From positions 1-35,520 of the forward strand of contig JAGBPZ010000051.1 of the NCBI GenBank assembly GCA_017633115.1: DNA of 35,520 nucleotides, given 5' to 3'. Position 1 is the first letter of the stretch. Each line of letters opens with the position of its first letter. Of this stretch, positions 32,138 through 35,520 are shown in pieces. The notes beneath the pieces are model-generated. The model searched no databases, was not told where the DNA came from, and was given only the letters and a program-made list of their open reading frames with translations. Both the position numbers and the translations under genes were made by a program. The DNA is from Erysipelotrichaceae bacterium. Its GTDB lineage: Bacteria > Bacillota_I > Bacilli_A > Erysipelotrichales > Coprobacillaceae.

Positions 32138-32998
32138 ATGGATAATAAAGATGTTTATAAAGCGCATATATTAGCTAAAGCTGTGCCTCATATGCAGCGT
32201 TACCGTGATAAGGTCGTTGTCATTAAATATGGTGGTAATGCGATGGTCAACGAAAAACTCATGAACAACGTCATCGAAGATGTTTGTCTGATGAATATCG
32301 TTGGCATCAGAGTTGTTCTTGTACATGGTGGTGGACCAGAAATCTCAAAAACATTGAAAAAGATGAATATTGAGTCAAAATTCATCAATGGTCTGCGCTA
32401 TACAGACAGTGAAACAATTGGAATCGTACAGGAAGTTCTTGCTGGCAAAGTTAATAAGGAACTTGTCAAACTGATTATCAAACGTGGTGAAAAATCAATT
32501 GGCTTATGTGGCATTGACAACAAACTGCTTAAAGCTGAAAAAGTTGAAAGTGATGTCGATTTAGGCTTTGTCGGTCGAATCACTGAAGTCAATTCAGAAA
32601 TCCTATCTGAATTATTGGATAAGAATTATATTCCGGTCGTTGCTTCAATTGCGATGGATGATGAAGGGCAGAGCTATAATGTCAATGCTGATTTAGCAGC
32701 TGCAGCTGTGGCAGCTAGTCTTAAGGCTGAAAACTTATTGATCGTCAGTGATATTCCAGGCTTATTACGTGATGTCAATGATGAAGACTCTTTAATTTCT
32801 GAAGTCTCTCTTTCAGATGTTGAGAAATTAAAAGAGGAAGGCATTATCGCCGGTGGTATGATTCCTAAAGTCGATTCCATCATTGAAGTTATTAATGATG
32901 GTGTTAAACAGGCAGTCATCGTTGATGGCAGAGTGCCTCATTCAATGTTGGTGGAATTATTTACGAATTCCGGTGCTGGTACATTATTTAGACAATAA
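32138..32998 (+). CDS. argB: Acetylglutamate kinase
   Basis: ArgB phosphorylates N-acetylglutamate, the second step. The protein has 286 residues. Seen: VVIKYGGNAM near residues 27-36, VLVHGGGPEIS near residues 60-70, and IVSDIPGLLRD plus IAGGMIPKVDS near the C-terminus, all typical of the amino-acid kinase fold. It retains an N-terminal helix before the kinase core (about residues 1-22), which in some relatives goes with arginine feedback; that remains inference. It is the last gene of the operon; argD and argF are absent from the window. Confidence 0.97.
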   Translation: MDNKDVYKAHILAKAVPHMQRYRDKVVVIKYGGNAMVNEKLMNNVIEDVCLMNIVGIRVVLVHGGGPEISKTLKKMNIESKFINGLRYTDSETIGIVQEVLAGKVNKELVKLIIKRGEKSIGLCGIDNKLLKAEKVESDVDLGFVGRITEVNSEILSELLDKNYIPVVASIAMDDEGQSYNVNADLAAAAVAASLKAENLLIVSDIPGLLRDVNDEDSLISEVSLSDVEKLKEEGIIAGGMIPKVDSIIEVINDGVKQAVIVDGRVPHSMLVELFTNSGAGTLFRQ

Positions 32999-33000
32999 TC

Positions 33001-33025
33001 AAAAAGTCACTCAGGTGACTTTTTT
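33001..33025 (+). terminator. Terminator of the arginine operon
   Basis: AAGTCAC (33004-33010), loop TCAG, GTGACTT (33015-33021), then a T run; short but U-rich. Confidence 0.85.
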
Positions 33026-33092
33026 GATTGGTTTGAAAAAGTAGAGTTGATAATATCTTTGTGGTAAGATAAAAGGCAAGAGGATGATAGTT

Positions 33093-33815
33093 ATGAAGAG
33101 AATATACTCTATTGTGTTATGTGTTCTTATGGCTCTTGCACTTTTTGGCTGCGGCCATAAAGAACCAGAAATCAAAGGCGTGATTGCCATCGATCCGGGA
33201 CATCAGGGAAAGCTCAATCTTGAACAGGAACCAATTGGTCCAGGGGCTAAAGAGACAAAAGCAAAAGTGACTGCTGGCGCCACTGGTGTATCAAGTGGTT
33301 CAACTGAAGCAGAACTTGTTTTGGCAATTGGTTTAAAACTGCAAAAGGCACTCGAGGAGGCTGGCTATGAAGTCGTGATGACTCGTACCTCTCAAGATGT
33401 TGATTTATCAAACAAAGATCGTGCTGAGATTGCCAATGAGGCTGAAGCTGATGCATTTATTCGCTTGCATCTCAACAGTGTTAACGATCAAAGCGTTCGT
33501 GGTGCTTTAACAGTAGCCCCATCAAAAAAGAATCCTTATCTAGATGAAGATACCATTACGGAATCAAGATCACTATCTAAAATAATTCTCAAAGAATTTT
33601 GCAAGGAAACAAAACTACGTAATCGTGGTGTCACATATTCGGATACGATGTCGGGCATCAATTGGTGTGAAGTACCAGTCTGTATTATTGAAATGGGCTT
33701 CCTCTCCAATCCTGATGAAGATAAACTACTTAATAAGGAAGACTTCCAGGATCAATGTGTAGTAGGCATGGTTAAAGGTATTGATCGCTATATGGCGAGT
33801 AAGGAGAACGATTAA
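33093..33815 (+). CDS. N-acetylmuramoyl-L-alanine amidase (Amidase_3) lipoprotein
   Basis: This cell-wall hydrolase cleaves the bond between muramic acid and the stem peptide, tethered to the outer membrane face. ATG 33093 with AGAGGATGA upstream gives 240 residues; an in-frame ATG lies at 33084. Seen: lipobox LFGC (Cys20), the zinc ligands in DPGHQG, STEAELV and RLHLNS, and the catalytic glutamate in IIEMGFLSNPDE. An insertion between the first two ligands (about residues 45-72) is longer than in compact members. The next gene begins at its stop codon, so it forms an operon with the alkyltransferase and DJ-1 genes. Confidence 0.92.
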   Translation: MKRIYSIVLCVLMALALFGCGHKEPEIKGVIAIDPGHQGKLNLEQEPIGPGAKETKAKVTAGATGVSSGSTEAELVLAIGLKLQKALEEAGYEVVMTRTSQDVDLSNKDRAEIANEAEADAFIRLHLNSVNDQSVRGALTVAPSKKNPYLDEDTITESRSLSKIILKEFCKETKLRNRGVTYSDTMSGINWCEVPVCIIEMGFLSNPDEDKLLNKEDFQDQCVVGMVKGIDRYMASKEND

Positions 33816-34273
33816 TGTATGTATTTGCCTATCGTACAAGACAGTTAGGAATGATTTATATTGGTGAAACAGATGGTTTTATCGATTATGTGAATTTTTT
33901 TCCATTAACTGATCGTATTGAAAAAGAAACAACGCTTATTAAAAAGTGCTTCCAAGAATTAACAGAGTATCTTGAAGGCCAGCGCCAAACGTTTGATTTG
34001 CCAATCAGGCAGGAAGGAACGCCGTTTCAAGAAAATGTTTGGAAAGCTGTTATGCAGATTCCTTATGGTAAGACTGCTTCCTATCAGGATGTTGCGAAAA
34101 TGGCAGGTAGACCACTTGCCTATAGAGCAGCTGGCAATGCGATCAACAAAAATAAGATTTGCCTGATTATCCCTTGCCATCGTGTGATTAAGCAGGATGG
34201 GTCACTGGGTGGATATAATGGTCATGAAGACCGTAAATTGTATTTATTAGAACATGAAGGAGGAAAAATTTGA
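33815..34273 (+). CDS. Methylated-DNA-[protein]-cysteine S-methyltransferase
   Basis: This suicide DNA-repair protein takes the alkyl group from O6-alkylguanine onto its own cysteine. The protein has 152 residues. Seen: the winged-helix DNA-binding part QIPYGKTASYQDVAKMAG near residues 84-101 and the active site IPCHRVI near residues 122-128, then GYNGHEDRKLYLLEHEG. The start overlaps the amidase stop by 1 base and its stop overlaps the next start by 1 base, so the three genes are tightly coupled. It is an Ogt-type single-domain form. Confidence 0.95.
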   Translation: MYVFAYRTRQLGMIYIGETDGFIDYVNFFPLTDRIEKETTLIKKCFQELTEYLEGQRQTFDLPIRQEGTPFQENVWKAVMQIPYGKTASYQDVAKMAGRPLAYRAAGNAINKNKICLIIPCHRVIKQDGSLGGYNGHEDRKLYLLEHEGGKI

Positions 34274-34830
34274 TGAGTCGTGTAGGGATTTTATTAGCAG
34301 ATGGATTTGAAGAAGTTGAAGGTTTAGCAGTTGTTGATGTTTTAAGACGTGCGGGCATCAGCATTGATATGGTATCAGTTACAGGTCAGCTTGATTTAAA
34401 AACATCAAGACAGATTGGTGTTAAAGCTGATAAACTTTTTGAAGATATGGATCAATATGAAATGATCGTTTTACCTGGTGGACTTCCAGGTGCTGCTACA
34501 TTAAGAGATGATCCAAAAGTCATTGATTTATTAAAACGTTATGATGAGCAAGGTAAATATATTGCAGCTATTTGTGCTGGACCAATGGCTCTAGGTGTTT
34601 CAGGTGTTGCCAAAGGTAGAAAAGTCACTTCTTATCCAGATGACACTACAAAATCTTACTTAAAAGAAGCAGATTATCAGGAAGATATGGTTGTTGTTGA
34701 TGGTCGTGTAATCACTAGTCGTGGGCCTGCTACAGCATGGGCATTTGCTTATCAGCTAGTAGATTTATTAGGTGGTAATTCTAATCAATTAAAAGAAGCT
34801 ATGCTTTACAATCGTTACATGGAAAAATAA
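34273..34830 (+). CDS. DJ-1/PfpI family protein
   Basis: This belongs to the DJ-1/PfpI superfamily, close to the YajL/DJ-1 branch by its opening GILLADGFEEVEGLAVVDVLRRAG. The protein has 185 residues from ATG 34273. Seen: the conserved glutamate in FEEVE near residue 14 and the nucleophilic cysteine in AAICAGPMAL near residue 104. Known roles include protein-damage control, glyoxalase activity and chaperone function; which applies is not shown. It is translated from AAGGAGG just inside the previous gene, and is the last gene before the IS element. Confidence 0.92.
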   Translation: MSRVGILLADGFEEVEGLAVVDVLRRAGISIDMVSVTGQLDLKTSRQIGVKADKLFEDMDQYEMIVLPGGLPGAATLRDDPKVIDLLKRYDEQGKYIAAICAGPMALGVSGVAKGRKVTSYPDDTTKSYLKEADYQEDMVVVDGRVITSRGPATAWAFAYQLVDLLGGNSNQLKEAMLYNRYMEK

Positions 34831-34860
34831 TAAACGTACAGTGGTCAGAAATGATATGTA

Positions 34861-34891
34861 CCCCCTTTACTGGACACTCCAGTAAAGGGGG
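34861..34891. terminator. Strong hairpin at the IS left end
   Basis: CCCCCTTTACTGGA (34861-34874), loop CAC, TCCAGTAAAGGGGG (34878-34891): a 14-base perfect stem with a short T-rich tail. It may stop outside transcription from entering the transposase genes and also terminates the amidase-DJ-1 operon. Confidence 0.75.
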
Positions 34892-34899
34892 TTATTTGT

Positions 34900-35465
34900 A
34901 TGCACTATAGTTATGAATTCAAATTAATGTGTGTCGAAATGTATCGAAAGGGACAGTATCCAGAAACACCAGACGGCATAAATCAATACAGTTTTCAAGA
35001 TCAAATTAGAAGCTGGGCCAGAATCGAGAAAGCATGTGGGCCTGAGGCTCTTAAGCATAAAAATCAGAATAAAGTTTGGACACCGGAGGAAAAATTGAAC
35101 TTGTAGCCCAAATCATGGTAGGTAAATCAATTAAGGAAGTTTCGTGTGCCGCAGGTATAAACAGTGGTCAGCTCTATTCATGGGTTCAAAAATATAAGAC
35201 ACATGGTTATAATGGTCTTATAGATAAGAAAAAAGGAAGAAAATCTTCGAAGGAACAAACCATGAAAAAGAAAGTCGAACCAAAGCCTCTAACTGAATCG
35301 GAACGTGAAGAACTGGTCCGTCTGAGAGCTGAAATTGCCTATATTAAAGCGGAAAATGAAATCATAAAAAAAGAAATCGCCTTGAGAGAAGAAAAGGAAG
35401 GTGCGCGCCTCAAGGCGAAAAAGCAGCTGTCATCAAAGAACTCCGTGAAAAAGGACATGCACTGA
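34900..35465 (+). pseudogene. IS3-family transposase OrfA, split by a -1 frameshift
   Basis: Two overlapping reading frames together make one OrfA. The first (34900-35106) gives the start MHYSYEFKLMCVEMYRKG and ends in TPEEKLNL-stop. The second continues from about 35090 as IELVAQIMVGKSIKEVSCAAG, an HTH, followed by a coiled-coil segment (ELVRLRAEIAYIKAENEIIKKE, shortened here to its first residues ELVRLRAEIAYIKAENEI). The join lies at the run GGAAAAATTG (35087-35096): one missing A, or a -1 slip, restores TPEEKIELVAQ. Such a break within the HTH region is not the usual IS3 programmed site, so decay is more likely. Confidence 0.7.
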
Positions 35466-35520
35466 AACATCTTCTCAAAGCCATGGGAATTGCCAGAAAC
35501 CTATGTCATATTCATAAGTG
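35417..35520 (+). CDS. IS3-family transposase OrfB, N-terminal fragment
   Basis: The frame one base back from OrfA is open to the window end and reads EKAAVIKELREKGHALKH, then LLKAMGIARN, similar to the N-terminus of IS3-family OrfB. It is reached from OrfA by a -1 slip at GAAAAAG (35417-35423), close to the programmed A-AAA-AAG site of this family. The DDE catalytic domain lies beyond the window. Confidence 0.65.

Larger units (their letters stand above)
34857..35520 (+). mobile_element. IS3-family insertion sequence, left part (runs off the window)
   Basis: This is the left part of an IS3-family element. Its left end is probably near TGTACCCCC at 34857, though GTGGTCAG at 34841 is another option. 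Inside are a split orfA (34900-35465) and the start of orfB at the window edge. The right end and target duplication are not visible. Confidence 0.75.

Noticed and set aside
1-35520. CRISPR array, rRNA or tRNA genes, prophage, restriction or abortive-infection genes
   Set aside because: No regularly spaced direct repeats, no conserved rRNA blocks or tRNA cloverleaf with TTCRA arm, and no phage or defence protein motifs were found by reading.

Overview
The window is a low-GC stretch of a Bacillota (Firmicutes) chromosome. Clear Shine-Dalgarno sequences, TTGACA/TATAAT promoters, intrinsic terminators, a T-box leader, a yybP-ykoY-type (manganese) riboswitch, a sugar PTS with an HPr-family protein, an anaerobic sulfite reductase and an LTA-synthase-like enzyme all fit a fermentative anaerobic Gram-positive. 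The gene style suggests a gut Erysipelotrichia-like organism, but that placement is inference. I see no rRNA or tRNA genes, no CRISPR array and no prophage. The only mobile element is an IS3-family insertion entering at the right edge.

Layout. (1) 1-1.86 kb: a short-chain dehydrogenase, a deoxyinosine-type DNA glycosylase and a small-multidrug-export-family membrane protein. (2) 1.86-4.67 kb: promoter, manganese riboswitch, cation P-type ATPase and terminator. (3) 4.8-10.4 kb: an apparent six-gene operon of a FecBCD-type ABC importer (lipoprotein, permease, ATPase) followed by asrABC. A palindrome lies on the -10 box of its promoter, and a convergent short CbiK-type tetrapyrrole chelatase follows. 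(4) 11.2-16.1 kb: a glutathione-peroxidase-family enzyme, an LTA-synthase-family protein, and a DUF362/zinc-ribbon pair. (5) 16.3-20.4 kb: a DtxR-family regulator with iron-type ligands, two matched operators on the promoter of a DUF4418 membrane protein, and a convergent four-gene operon of ADP-ribosylglycohydrolase, ApbE, NusG-domain-II protein and Gx-type membrane protein. The last three resemble part of the flavin-based extracellular electron transfer locus. (6) 20.4-25.9 kb: a sugar operon of fructokinase, GH13 amylosucrase-like enzyme, PTS EIIBCA and an HPr-like protein, preceded by a cre-like site and two inverted repeats. (7) 26.0-26.9 kb: a 39-residue rubredoxin-like protein and an acidic lipoprotein. 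(8) 26.9-33.0 kb: an arginine T-box (specifier CGC) driving argGHCJB. (9) 33.1-34.8 kb: an amidase lipoprotein, an O6-alkylguanine-DNA alkyltransferase and a DJ-1/PfpI protein. (10) 34.84 kb to the end: the left part of the IS3-family element, whose orfA is frameshifted.

How it works together. Metal and redox handling recurs: Mn-sensing RNA on a cation pump, a metal or tetrapyrrole importer joined to siroheme-dependent sulfite reduction, a chelatase that could make the siroheme, and an iron-type DtxR protein beside flavinylation and electron-transfer genes. The sugar operon imports a sugar through the PTS yet carries a GH13_4 enzyme whose -1 subsite residues look suited to unphosphorylated sucrose; this mismatch is the most interesting metabolic question in the window. 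No entirely new system is obvious. The best candidates for undescribed biology are the importer-asrABC-chelatase group, the DtxR/DUF4418/ApbE group and the amylosucrase-PTS-variant HPr operon.
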